Both the position numbers and the translations under genes were made by a program. A stretch of 64,000 nt of DNA. Source: Nostoc sp. FACHB-110. Its GTDB lineage: Bacteria; Cyanobacteriota; Cyanobacteriia; Cyanobacteriales; Nostocaceae. The notes beneath the pieces are model-generated. The model made no database searches. It had not been told where the DNA came from and worked only from the letters and a program-made list of their open reading frames with translations. The stretch spans positions 1-64,000 of the forward strand of contig NZ_JACJRU010000040.1 in the NCBI RefSeq assembly GCF_014697425.1, given 5' to 3'. This document shows, piece after piece, positions 25,735 through 34,318 of this stretch (the first letter of the stretch is position 1; each line of letters starts with the position of its first letter).

Positions 25735-26694
25735 ATGCGAGTAGTAGCCCTTGTACCTGGCGGAATTGGCGACCAAATTCTCTTGTTTCCGACTCTAGAT
25801 GATCTGAACCGCTATTATCCCACAGCTCAGATAGATGTCGTTACCGAACCCCGGTCAAAGGCTGCCTACCGGGTGAGCAAATCTGTTCACGAGGTATTGA
25901 CCTTTGATTTTAAAGATCGTAACAGTTTGGCAGATTGGGGAAACTTGGTAGGCTCAATTCGCGATCGCGAGTATGATATTGCCATTAGTTTTGGACAAAG
26001 CTGGTTAGTGGGACTGATGCTTTGGTTAACGGGGATTCCCCAACGTATTGGGTTTGAAGGCAAAGGAGCAAATTTTCTCACTAATACAGTGCCTTTTAAC
26101 TCCTCTCAATACGTAGCAGCAGCGTTTCATGATTTGCTAAAACCATTAGGCATTAAAACACCTTGCCCAGAGTTAGCTGTAAATGTGCCTAAACCCGATA
26201 TTGAATGGTCACAATATGAGCAAAAACGCTTGGGAGCAAATGACACTGGTTATGTGTTGATTTATGGTGGTGCAGATCCTATCCCACGAGGTAAAAGTAC
26301 CGAGAAAATTTATCCTGTAGATAAATGGCAACCGATTATTCAAGAATTTCACAGTAAACAGCCAGATTTACCGATAGTTGTCATTCAAGGTGCTGATGAT
26401 GAAGCCTTTGTGCGATCGCTGCGAGAATCTTGTCCAGAAATTAAGGTAACATCACCAGATAATATCGGTAAGTTGACAGCGATGATTGCCGGGGCAAACT
26501 TAATGCTGTCTACTGAAAGTGCGCCTTTACAGTTGAGTGTGGCAGTTCAAACCTACACCATCGGCTTAATTGGTTCCGCAGATCCGGCACAGTTGTTACC
26601 AAACAGCGAAAAATTCCTCGCTATTCAATCCCCGACTGGGAAAGTGGCAGATATTTCGCCAGCAACAGTTTCAGCAAAAATTTGGGGCGGCTAA
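25735..26694 (+). CDS. Glycosyltransferase family 9 (heptosyltransferase-like)
   Basis: The 319-residue GT-B enzyme resembles ADP-heptose:LPS heptosyltransferases. It opens with MRVVALVPGGIGDQILLFPTLD, the family's N-terminal signature, and later has VLIYGGADP and the C-terminal donor site region with LSTESAPLQLSVAVQTYTIGLIG. Cyanobacterial members probably act in envelope polysaccharide synthesis; the real sugar is unknown. It stands alone between ispD and a Uma2 gene. Confidence 0.82.
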   Translation: MRVVALVPGGIGDQILLFPTLDDLNRYYPTAQIDVVTEPRSKAAYRVSKSVHEVLTFDFKDRNSLADWGNLVGSIRDREYDIAISFGQSWLVGLMLWLTGIPQRIGFEGKGANFLTNTVPFNSSQYVAAAFHDLLKPLGIKTPCPELAVNVPKPDIEWSQYEQKRLGANDTGYVLIYGGADPIPRGKSTEKIYPVDKWQPIIQEFHSKQPDLPIVVIQGADDEAFVRSLRESCPEIKVTSPDNIGKLTAMIAGANLMLSTESAPLQLSVAVQTYTIGLIGSADPAQLLPNSEKFLAIQSPTGKVADISPATVSAKIWGG

Positions 26695-26738
26695 TTCAAG
26701 ATGGCAGGTGACAGGTGGCGTTTCCCTATTCCTGTCAC

Positions 26739-27287
26739 CTATCTTTTGCGAGTCATAGTTATGACCGCATTAACTGTGAGTTCAGGGATAATACCTAAAG
26801 TTGGCAAAAGGTCTTCTCCTGCAAAGGTTATCGGTAGGTCATCTCCTTGCCAAACCCATATTTGCTGACGAGCGATATCAATTAACCAAGCTAGTTGTGT
26901 TCCGTTACTGAGGCAGTGAAGAATTTTATTTTGTAAGTCTAGGGTGCTTTGGTCGGGTGAGCGAATTTCAATTAACCAATCTGGTGCGCCATTAAATGGG
27001 CCATCCTCATCAGCAAGGCGGTTGCAAGCAATAATCGCAATATCTGGCACTGGTGAGTAAGGGGGTATAATGCAGCGTAGCTCTTGCACGGCTTCAAATT
27101 GATCGGTGCGATCGTTAATATAATTGACTAGGTTACGTTGTAGGCGTGAGTGAAACAGGGTTGGCATTGTTTTTTGGACAACTCGCCCATCAATTAATTC
27201 CCAGGCAGGGGAAGCCTCAATATTGGGTTGAGTCAGAAACTCTGCCAGCGAAACTTGTGTGATTGATTGAGGCATATCTGTTAACAA
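26739..27287 (-). CDS. Uma2 family (DUF820) putative endonuclease
   Basis: The 182-residue protein belongs to the Uma2/DUF820 group with a restriction endonuclease-like fold that is greatly expanded in cyanobacteria. Visible landmarks are SLAEFLTQPNIEASPAWELIDG at the start and the PD-(D/E)xK-like residues in VPDIAII and DWLIEIRSPDQS, then an LAWLIDI strand. Catalysis has not been established for most members. It is a single gene converging with the GT9 gene. Confidence 0.85.
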   Translation of the reverse strand: MLTDMPQSITQVSLAEFLTQPNIEASPAWELIDGRVVQKTMPTLFHSRLQRNLVNYINDRTDQFEAVQELRCIIPPYSPVPDIAIIACNRLADEDGPFNGAPDWLIEIRSPDQSTLDLQNKILHCLSNGTQLAWLIDIARQQIWVWQGDDLPITFAGEDLLPTLGIIPELTVNAVITMTRKR

Positions 27288-27357
27288 AATCTTACTATGC
27301 TTGCTTGTACAGACTTTGGTGATATTTCATATTTTATTGGCTTTTTAGGCGATCGCT

Positions 27358-29025
27358 TTATTCAGCTTTTTTCATAGAGTCAACTTTCCACAACACAGGT
27401 CTTTCTTTTAATCCTTGAGGAAATCTAATTGAAATGGGTTCAAATTTATAATTTTGCTGTTTTGCTAATTCATTCAGCCAGTCTTTACTAGGATTATAGC
27501 GGTACAAAAATACATCACTAAATTGCTCCAATTTCTCCACGACTGGCATTTGAATTCTAAATGTATCGGCAGATTGAATTGGACAGGTAGCACAGCGAGG
27601 CTGAAGGAGAACTTTTACAGTTGGATTCAGTGAGTAACTTAAAGATAAAAGACGGCCTACCGAGGCATCACTAATTAAAAGCGGATGAGTAGCCTGATTA
27701 ATTATTTTGGCAACAGCCATATTTTCGCCGTTGTGGCCTTTGTTATACCAAACTGTTGCTTGAGAGGTAACGACACAAGACAAAATACTTCCCGTAACTA
27801 AGATAACTAAGAATAATCGCCAAAACTTTTCATACCAAGATTTTAATGAAGGACTAGTTAAATTTTTTCCTAACAAATAAGTAATAGCTAGTTGGACTGC
27901 TAATAAACCTGGAATCATATACCGTGCCAGTGTTGAGCGTATTCCACCTGAAATTAAGTCGGGTATCATCAACGGTAATGTGCTAGCAAAAGTTAAAAGA
28001 ACAATCAGTAACCAAACTGATATGGGTGTTTGACGACACAGGCGATAAAAGGCATATAAGGTCAAGACTATCAACACTCTATGCACATAAAAATCCCAGG
28101 GTGCTTGATTTACATCAAAAAAGATCCTGCCAAGGTGCTGAATCCATATATCCCTAAGTTCTGAGTTTTTCAGACTGTAACGGGATGCCCAACTGAGTCC
28201 TTTGTTAGCTTGAGATTGATTAACGATGAGAATCCAAGCATAAGGAAGAAAAACTACAATACTTAATACAGAGGCTAGAAAGTAACTTCTGATAGTTTTT
28301 TGATTACGAAACCCACAGATGATCATGACATAAAGAGCGTGAGCAATCATTACCCATCCAGTCAGAAGAAATGTATAAAAACTGATTACCAGAGTGAATA
28401 TATAAAGACCCCAGCTAGCCCTACTATTTAATCTGATTGCGCGTAATAAAGCTGCTGTTGTTAGTAAAGTAGTTACAGCCCATAAACTGTATTGTCTCGA
28501 TTCCTGAGCAAAAAGCACATGAAATGGTGAGACAGCAATTAATCCCATCATTAAATACGTAGGCAACGTAGAAGTGAAAACTCCTGTTTCAATAAAAAGT
28601 TCTTGACACAGCCAATAAGCACAGGGAAATGCTATCAGGCTAAGTAATGCAGGTAAAAACCTAGCCAATGCGGGTGAACTACCAACAATGCGGAACCAAA
28701 TATTTGCCAAACTGTAATATAAAGGAGGATGTTGCGGATCTTCCTTAATCAAGCTTTTAGCTGTATCAACAAGGTTTCTTGTGCCATCAGGGTGCTGATA
28801 TCGTTGGAGTTCAGTTACACTAACTACTGAATTTGGGGAAAATTTTTCCACAACTTCTTGTTCAGTGTAGCCAGAAGCCCTTAAAGAGGTTATGGCTTCG
28901 TCATACCAGTAAACTTTATGGTCAAGATTAGTAAAACGGAAAAATATACCCAATAACAGGACAATCAAAAAGAAAAAATGCAAGACAAACTTACCATTTG
29001 ATTGGTATTTTTTGATGATTTGCAT
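27358..29025 (-). CDS. GT39/ArnT-like integral membrane glycosyltransferase
   Basis: The 555-residue polytopic protein has about ten or more membrane helices and begins with a helix followed by WYDEAITSLRASGY, containing the acidic residues of the first extracytoplasmic loop that GT-C enzymes use for catalysis. DPQHPPLYYSLANIWF (HPPLYY) is also typical of the PMT/ArnT family. The C-terminal 100 residues are soluble. It probably transfers a sugar from a polyprenyl-phosphate donor at the outer face of the membrane; the acceptor is unknown. Confidence 0.8.
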   Translation of the reverse strand: MQIIKKYQSNGKFVLHFFFLIVLLLGIFFRFTNLDHKVYWYDEAITSLRASGYTEQEVVEKFSPNSVVSVTELQRYQHPDGTRNLVDTAKSLIKEDPQHPPLYYSLANIWFRIVGSSPALARFLPALLSLIAFPCAYWLCQELFIETGVFTSTLPTYLMMGLIAVSPFHVLFAQESRQYSLWAVTTLLTTAALLRAIRLNSRASWGLYIFTLVISFYTFLLTGWVMIAHALYVMIICGFRNQKTIRSYFLASVLSIVVFLPYAWILIVNQSQANKGLSWASRYSLKNSELRDIWIQHLGRIFFDVNQAPWDFYVHRVLIVLTLYAFYRLCRQTPISVWLLIVLLTFASTLPLMIPDLISGGIRSTLARYMIPGLLAVQLAITYLLGKNLTSPSLKSWYEKFWRLFLVILVTGSILSCVVTSQATVWYNKGHNGENMAVAKIINQATHPLLISDASVGRLLSLSYSLNPTVKVLLQPRCATCPIQSADTFRIQMPVVEKLEQFSDVFLYRYNPSKDWLNELAKQQNYKFEPISIRFPQGLKERPVLWKVDSMKKAE

Positions 29026-29192
29026 GAGTCAGTTATCCAGAAGTAGATTTGTGTCTATATTTAGACTTATTGGCAGAATACAACATAATATTTTGATTTC
29101 TGCCAAATTTTTTGAAATCTTACTGAGACAATTTCTGCTTCTGTTTGATGATTGAATCTGTATGAGGTAGGGAGCAAATTAACAGAACAATA

Positions 29193-29437
29193 TTAATAAA
29201 AACTGCCAGATTTGCGATGTTCAATAGCGGTTATCCCATCATTGGTTAGCATTTCTCCTTTATCTACTACTTAAATCAACCATCGATCGCCACCTTCGAG
29301 TTGATTTTGTACAGTGCATTCTAAATAGGCTAATGCGTCATCCAAAATCAAACAACCATTAGCAGCAGTTAACGCCATTTTGAATTAATCCTTGAGCGAT
29401 CGCATTTGCTACAATTGCTTTATTCCCCTAGTTATGA
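29193..29437 (-). pseudogene. Eroded flavodiiron protein gene (C-terminal remnant)
   Basis: On the minus strand, codons from about 29437 read GNKAIVANAIAQGLIQNGVN, comparable to GNTATLAQAIARGITKAGV of the intact Flv next door. After a +1 frame change and a deletion of roughly 180 residues, the frame reads ANGCLILDDALAYLECTVQ, then QLEGGDRWLI, an in-frame TAA, and VVDKGEMLTNDGITAIEHR with a C-terminal KSGSFY and stop at 29193-29195. This parallels the C-terminus of the intact gene (ADALAYLECKVQ, ESGDHWLVYA, NQDGVTAVHHRKS). It is a decayed second flavodiiron gene, divergently oriented. Confidence 0.88.
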
Positions 29438-29734
29438 TTTGACACATCTGTGCAGAAACGACAAAACCCTCTCCCTTGCACCGATGCAACAGCAAGGTCG
29501 GAAGATTGTCGTCAACTAGCCTGTCATTCATCTCGTCGTCCTATCGGACTGAGTGAGAGGCTTCTGCCAGTTCAAGCTAAATCTAGATGTTAAATAAGAA
29601 TGTTATCCTCTTCATAAGAAATACTGAAAATTTAATCCACTAAATTAAGCTTTAATTTAAATGGGTACTCTTTGGCTGCAATTGCTGTTTCAGCCATAAT
29701 AAATGCTTAAAAATAAACAAGTTATTCAAAAATT

Positions 29735-31447
29735 ATGCCAGATACTAAACCGCGTGACGTACAAATACTACCCATTGCGACCGATACAACTGTCATGCGA
29801 TCGCGCAGTTGGACAAGGTTAAGATTTGAAATTGAATATGCCCTAGCTAAAGGAACTACAGCTAACTCTTATTTAATTCAAGCAGATAAAATCGCTTTAA
29901 TTGACCCGCCTGGAGAAACTTTCACGCAAATTTATCTGGATGCGTTGCAAAAGCGTATTGATGTCACAGCCATTGATTATGTCATTCTTGGTCACATCAA
30001 CCCTAACCGCGCCGCCACTTTAAAAGCTTTATTAGAAATTGCACCCCAAATTACCTTTGTTTGTTCTAACCCAGGGGCGATAAATTTACGCGGTGCTTTA
30101 GAAAACCCCGACTTACCAATTATCGTGATGCGGGGAGACGAAACCCTCGATTTGGGTAAGGGACATAACCTGCAATTCATCCCTACACCAAACCCCCGCT
30201 ACGCTGATGAACTCTGCACCTATGACCCGCAAACCGAAATTCTCTACACAGATAAGTTATTTGGGGCGCATATCTGCGGCGACCAAGTTTTAGATGAAGG
30301 CTGGGAAATTATCAACGAAGACCGCCGTTATTATTATGACTGCCTGATGGCTCCCCACGCGCGGCAGGTGGAAACAGCACTAGAAAAACTCGCAGATTTT
30401 CCCGCACGTTTGTATGCGACGGGACACGGGCCTTTAGTACGTTACGGCTTAATTGAGCTAACTAAAGCTTATCGCCAATGGAGTCAACAGCAAACCTCGG
30501 CTGACTTGACAGTTGCATTAATTTATGCTTCGGCGTATGGCAATACTGCCACCTTAGCCCAAGCGATCGCGCGTGGCATTACAAAAGCTGGTGTGGCGGT
30601 AGAATCAATTAACTGCGAATTTACTGAACCAGAAGAAATCCGCGCGGCGGTGGAAAAATCTGATGGTTTTGTCATGGGTTCACCCACGTTAGGCGGTCAT
30701 GCACCCACACCAGTGCAAACAGCTTTAGGGATTGTATTATCCACCGCCACGAATAATAAACTGGCGGGTGTATTTGGTTCCTTTGGTTGGAGTGGTGAAG
30801 CCGTCGATTTAATTGAAAGCCGACTCAAAGATGCTGGTTATCGCTTTGGTTTTGATGCCATCCGTGTAAAATTTAAACCCGATGATGCCACCTTACAATT
30901 GTGTGAAGAAGCCGGAACAGACTTTGCCCAAGCCTTGAAGAAAGCCAAAAAAGTGCGATCGCAAGGTGTCCCCGCGACCAATGTCGAACAAGCAGTAGGG
31001 CGTATTGTTGGCTCTCTGTGCGTGCTGACAGCCAAACAAGAAGATAGAGCCAGCGCCATGTTAGCCTCATGGGTAGCCCAAGCCAGCTTTAATCCGCCGG
31101 GGTTAACTATCGCCGTTGCCAAAGAAAGAGCAGTAGAATCACTAACCCACTCAGGTAACGAATTTGTCTTGAATATTCTTAAAGAAGGCAGTCACATCGG
31201 GTTGATGAAACATTTCCTCAAACCCTTCGGCCCTGGAGAAGACCGATTTGCAGGTGTCGCCACGGAAGAAGGTGCAAATGGCTCTCCGATTTTGGCTGAT
31301 GCTTTAGCTTACTTGGAGTGTAAAGTTCAGCACCGGATGGAATCGGGCGACCACTGGTTAGTTTATGCCACTGTGGAAAATGGTAAGGTGTTGAATCAGG
31401 ATGGTGTGACGGCGGTGCATCATCGCAAGTCGGCTACGCATTATTAA
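29735..31447 (+). CDS. Flavodiiron protein (diflavin flavoprotein), Flv1/Flv2-like class
   Basis: The 570-residue protein has the cyanobacterial three-module layout: beta-lactamase-like domain (about 1-255), flavodoxin domain (about 262-405, YASAYGNTATLAQ) and C-terminal flavin reductase domain (about 425-570). Such proteins reduce O2 to water with NAD(P)H or ferredoxin electrons and protect photosystem I. The canonical first iron-ligand motif H-x-E-x-D-H is replaced by H87-I-N89-P-N91-R92, the pattern of the Flv1/Flv2 group that works as a heterodimer with Flv3/Flv4. No Flv3/Flv4 partner is adjacent; only a dead gene fragment lies upstream on the other strand. Confidence 0.88.
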   Translation: MPDTKPRDVQILPIATDTTVMRSRSWTRLRFEIEYALAKGTTANSYLIQADKIALIDPPGETFTQIYLDALQKRIDVTAIDYVILGHINPNRAATLKALLEIAPQITFVCSNPGAINLRGALENPDLPIIVMRGDETLDLGKGHNLQFIPTPNPRYADELCTYDPQTEILYTDKLFGAHICGDQVLDEGWEIINEDRRYYYDCLMAPHARQVETALEKLADFPARLYATGHGPLVRYGLIELTKAYRQWSQQQTSADLTVALIYASAYGNTATLAQAIARGITKAGVAVESINCEFTEPEEIRAAVEKSDGFVMGSPTLGGHAPTPVQTALGIVLSTATNNKLAGVFGSFGWSGEAVDLIESRLKDAGYRFGFDAIRVKFKPDDATLQLCEEAGTDFAQALKKAKKVRSQGVPATNVEQAVGRIVGSLCVLTAKQEDRASAMLASWVAQASFNPPGLTIAVAKERAVESLTHSGNEFVLNILKEGSHIGLMKHFLKPFGPGEDRFAGVATEEGANGSPILADALAYLECKVQHRMESGDHWLVYATVENGKVLNQDGVTAVHHRKSATHY

Positions 31448-31456
31448 TGTGTTTTA

Positions 31457-31521
31457 ACGCAGAGGGGCGCTGAGGTTGGCGCAGAGTTACGCGGAGTATA
31501 TACTCTCTGTGTACTCTGCGT
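31457..31521. repeat. Short-repeat inverted element without gene
   Basis: ACGCAGAG at 31457-31464 and CTCTGCGT at 31514-31521 frame a series of related GCGCTGAG, GCGCAGAG and ACGCGGAG units. It resembles in design the repeats around the GxxExxY gene near 52.8-53.3 kb, but contains no coding sequence. Confidence 0.6.
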
Positions 31522-31584
31522 CTGGAGTGGTTTGTTATTTAGTAAGAATGACATGGGTAAACTTCATCACATCGAGTATAAAGA

Positions 31585-32523
31585 GTGATTACGATTTACT
31601 TTTGTGATGTTGGGGTGTCTGTGTTCAAATTTCTCACTAAACTCGACTATTTACTCAAAGAAACTTTTTTAGGATTATTGCGTGGCGGCTGGATGAATTG
31701 GGCTGCTGTTAGCACTGTGGCGGTATTATTATTTTTGTTCGGCTTGAGTTTGCAAACTTCTTGGCAGGTAGAAAAACTCCTCAATCAATTCGGTAGCCAG
31801 TTGGAGGTTTCCGTATATTTAGAACCGGGAGTTCCAGCCAAAAGTATCGAGCATTTGGTAGTAAAAATGCCGGAAGTTGTAGAGATGCAAAGCATTTCTA
31901 AAGAAGAAGCTTGGCCAAAATTAGTCAAAGATTTGGGAATTGCGGATATTGATGGTGCAACTCAGCAACTAGGGGAAAATCCTTTAGTGGATGAGATGAA
32001 GGTCAAAGCGCGTAACTCTCAAACAGTACCAGTTTTAGCTACAAATCTGGCGAAATTGCGCGGTGTTGATACTGTTGAATATGTAGATGAAGCTGTCAAA
32101 CGAATTGCTCAGTTGCATCGCGGGTTAAACTGGTTTACTGTGACAATTACCTGTATTTTGACTTTAACTGCGATCGCTGTTACTACTACTACCATTCGTC
32201 TAATTGTGCTGGCGCGAAAGCAGGAAATTGAAATTATGCAGCTAGTCGGCGCAACTTCGGCGTGGATTTATCTACCGTTTATTTTACAAGGAATTTCCTT
32301 TGGTTTAGTTGGTGGTGCGATCGCTTGGAGTTTTATTTCGGTAATTGAACAGTTTTTAGGTAAACTCTTAGCTAATCAACCAGAGTTTATTCAATTCATT
32401 GCCAATGGTGTGCAACTTGCACCCTCACAAATCTTATTATTACCGTTGATTCTCTTAAGTTTCGGTGCAACGGTAGGATTAATAGGTAGCTTATTTGCAG
32501 TACATCGGTTTGCTAAGGCTTAG
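31585..32523 (+). CDS. ftsX: FtsX-like ABC transporter permease
   Basis: FtsX is the membrane half of the FtsEX complex that couples ATP hydrolysis to peptidoglycan hydrolase control at division. One N-terminal helix (WAAVSTVAVLLFLFGLSL) precedes an extracytoplasmic loop with LEVSVYLEPGVPAKSIEHLV, then three C-terminal helices. The cytoplasmic motif RLIVLARKQEIEIMQLVGAT is diagnostic. The frame begins with GTG at 31585; a GTG at 31621 preceded by GGGGTG is the more likely start and gives 300 residues. ftsE is not adjacent. Confidence 0.88.
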   Translation: MITIYFCDVGVSVFKFLTKLDYLLKETFLGLLRGGWMNWAAVSTVAVLLFLFGLSLQTSWQVEKLLNQFGSQLEVSVYLEPGVPAKSIEHLVVKMPEVVEMQSISKEEAWPKLVKDLGIADIDGATQQLGENPLVDEMKVKARNSQTVPVLATNLAKLRGVDTVEYVDEAVKRIAQLHRGLNWFTVTITCILTLTAIAVTTTTIRLIVLARKQEIEIMQLVGATSAWIYLPFILQGISFGLVGGAIAWSFISVIEQFLGKLLANQPEFIQFIANGVQLAPSQILLLPLILLSFGATVGLIGSLFAVHRFAKA

Positions 32524-32590
32524 TCTATGTTCCAGAGTTCTCTATTATATTGATCAAATGACGAATGACCAATGACAAAGGACAAATAAC

Positions 32591-33400
32591 ATGACATCTC
32601 AATGGGAATCTTTATTAAAAAATCTTGGTGAGTGGCAAGGTTCATTCACCCGATTTTCGCCTCAAGGTGCGCTGTTGAACAATGTTAAAAGCGTAGTTTC
32701 TTTAGAAGGGTTGAATGATAATAAAACTATTCACCAAGTTGTTAGCCGTGAAGGGCAAGAAGATTTAGTTTTAGAATATAGTTCACTATCGAAGGCAACA
32801 CTTTTTTTTGACAATGGTGCATTTTCTCAAGGTTCGATTCAGTTAGCACCATTTACCGAATTTGGTGCAGAACTAAGTTTAATTTATGAAAATCGCCGCG
32901 TACGTTTAGTGCAATTATTTGATAAAAATGGTCAGCTAGATAAACTAACTTTAATCCGAGAACATTTAGCCGGAACCGAAGCAGTAGAAAACCCTCCCTT
33001 AACGGTAAATGATTTGTTGGGGGAATGGCGTGGTGAGGCGGTTACAATATATCCTGACTGGCGATCGCCTGATAAATACTCTTCAACTTTAAAATTACAT
33101 TTAGATGATACTGGACGTTTAGTGCAAAGTTTGACTTTTGGCGAAAGAACCATCACTTCAACAGGCACTATCAAAGATTCTCTAATTCACTTTGACCAAA
33201 ATCCCCAAAATCAGGTGCAAGTTTTACTATTACCTAATGGTGCTTCTGCTACATCGCCATTACAAGTGAAGTTACGTCAACCTTTATTTTTAGAAGTGGG
33301 TTGGTTAATTCACCCTAATTTACGTCAGCGTATGGTTCGTAGTTATAACGATAAAGGTGAATGGGTGAGTCTTACATTGGTAACTGAACAAAAGGTGTAA
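32591..33400 (+). CDS. DUF3598 family protein
   Basis: The 269-residue protein begins SQWESLLKNLGEWQGSFTRFSPQG and has a second similar start, LLGEWRGEAVTIYPDW, near residue 145. This two-part, beta-rich, calycin-like architecture is that of DUF3598 proteins, which occur in cyanobacteria and plastids and have a lipocalin-like fold in known structures. No catalytic residues can be named. It follows ftsX by 67 bp on the same strand and may be cotranscribed with it. Confidence 0.8.
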   Translation: MTSQWESLLKNLGEWQGSFTRFSPQGALLNNVKSVVSLEGLNDNKTIHQVVSREGQEDLVLEYSSLSKATLFFDNGAFSQGSIQLAPFTEFGAELSLIYENRRVRLVQLFDKNGQLDKLTLIREHLAGTEAVENPPLTVNDLLGEWRGEAVTIYPDWRSPDKYSSTLKLHLDDTGRLVQSLTFGERTITSTGTIKDSLIHFDQNPQNQVQVLLLPNGASATSPLQVKLRQPLFLEVGWLIHPNLRQRMVRSYNDKGEWVSLTLVTEQKV

Positions 33401-33425
33401 AAGTGATTATGAAAGTAAGTCCTGA

Positions 33426-33785
33426 TTAATAATTCCATTGATTAAGAATAATAAATTGATTCTCCAGATAATAGCTTGCGGCTTCTAGATTAGCAATTGC
33501 CTTGACAATAGTTTGATAGGTCATATTCTTAGATACTACAAAATCTTGATAAACCGCCAAAATGCCTGGATGAGATGGATTTGTTTGATGTAATTCTTGA
33601 AAATCATTACAGTTACGGGTAAGCAGCACACGTCCATCTTGTCTTGCATAATCTAACACAACTACATCAGGACAATTCATTAAACCTACTAAATTAACAG
33701 TCACTACATCATGACCTACTGCTTGAAGAAGATGAACCAAGTATTTTGCTTGAGAATCCTCATCAAGCAGCATTCGTAGACTCAA
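33426..33785 (-). CDS. DUF5615 (PIN-like) putative toxin
   Basis: The 119-residue protein has the PIN-like DUF5615 pattern: MLLDEDSQAKYLVHLLQAVGHDVV with acidic residues at the start, DVVVLDYARQDGRVLLTRNCNDF in the middle, and a helical end. Such proteins are thought to be the RNase components of chromosomal toxin-antitoxin modules. Its start overlaps the end of the DUF433 gene by 23 bp, a typical antitoxin-toxin arrangement. Confidence 0.75.
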   Translation of the reverse strand: MSLRMLLDEDSQAKYLVHLLQAVGHDVVTVNLVGLMNCPDVVVLDYARQDGRVLLTRNCNDFQELHQTNPSHPGILAVYQDFVVSKNMTYQTIVKAIANLEAASYYLENQFIILNQWNY

Positions 33786-34146
33786 TTGATACTCCTTTTA
33801 CTTGTAGGCGATAGCGTTCCTCATCCGCTTCTAGTTTTAGTAGTTCTTGGTGACTCTCGCAGTAATTAATCACTTCTTCAATAGCACATAGGGGTAAATC
33901 CCAATTTTCGGCGGCTTCCTCTGAAGACATCTGATTAGCCATCATATCCTGCCAAATAGTTGATGCCAGAAGTTTGCGTCCTTTAATATAAAGTTGTTTA
34001 CGCCAGGGATGAGAACGAGCTACTAAATATTGCCAGTTTTCAGTTTGAGGTATATCTTGTAGAGATTGAATAATAGCATTGACAAGGGCGAGGCGATCGC
34101 TTACAGAAAGTTTACGAACTTGCTCTTTCAGTTCTTGTAGGGACAT
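33763..34146 (-). CDS. DUF433 family putative antitoxin
   Basis: The protein (127 residues from the ATG at 34146) has an N-terminal helical part (SLQELKEQVRKLSVSDRLAL) and a C-terminal DUF433-type helix-turn-helix (SSEEAAENWDLPLCAIEEVINY). DUF433 proteins often precede PIN-like DUF5615 genes and are regarded as antitoxins that also repress their operon. An upstream in-frame ATG at 34173 exists, but the inner ATG has GGAG about 9 nt before it. It overlaps the downstream toxin-like gene. Confidence 0.75.
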   Translation of the reverse strand: MSLQELKEQVRKLSVSDRLALVNAIIQSLQDIPQTENWQYLVARSHPWRKQLYIKGRKLLASTIWQDMMANQMSSEEAAENWDLPLCAIEEVINYCESHQELLKLEADEERYRLQVKGVSIESTNAA

Positions 34147-34209
34147 CAAGCTACTCCAAAGTATTTTTTTCACAACTTAGATAGAATTACTATATATATC
34201 CTAAATATA

Positions 34210-34304
34210 AGGGAACGAACCGCCAAGTGCGCCAAGTACGCCAAGAAAAATAAGAATAATTACCTCTGCGTGACTTTGCGCTTGACTCTGCGTAACTTTG
34301 CGTT
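34210..34304. repeat. Short-repeat inverted element without gene, second locus
   Basis: The left arm contains three consecutive CGCCAAG-type units and the right arm several CTTTGCG/CTCTGCG units, separated by an AT-rich spacer of about 30 bp. The whole resembles the repeats flanking the GxxExxY gene, but no reading frame is inside. It lies between the toxin-antitoxin pair and the giant kinase gene. Confidence 0.6.
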
Positions 34305-34318
34305 AAAAAACATTCGCC

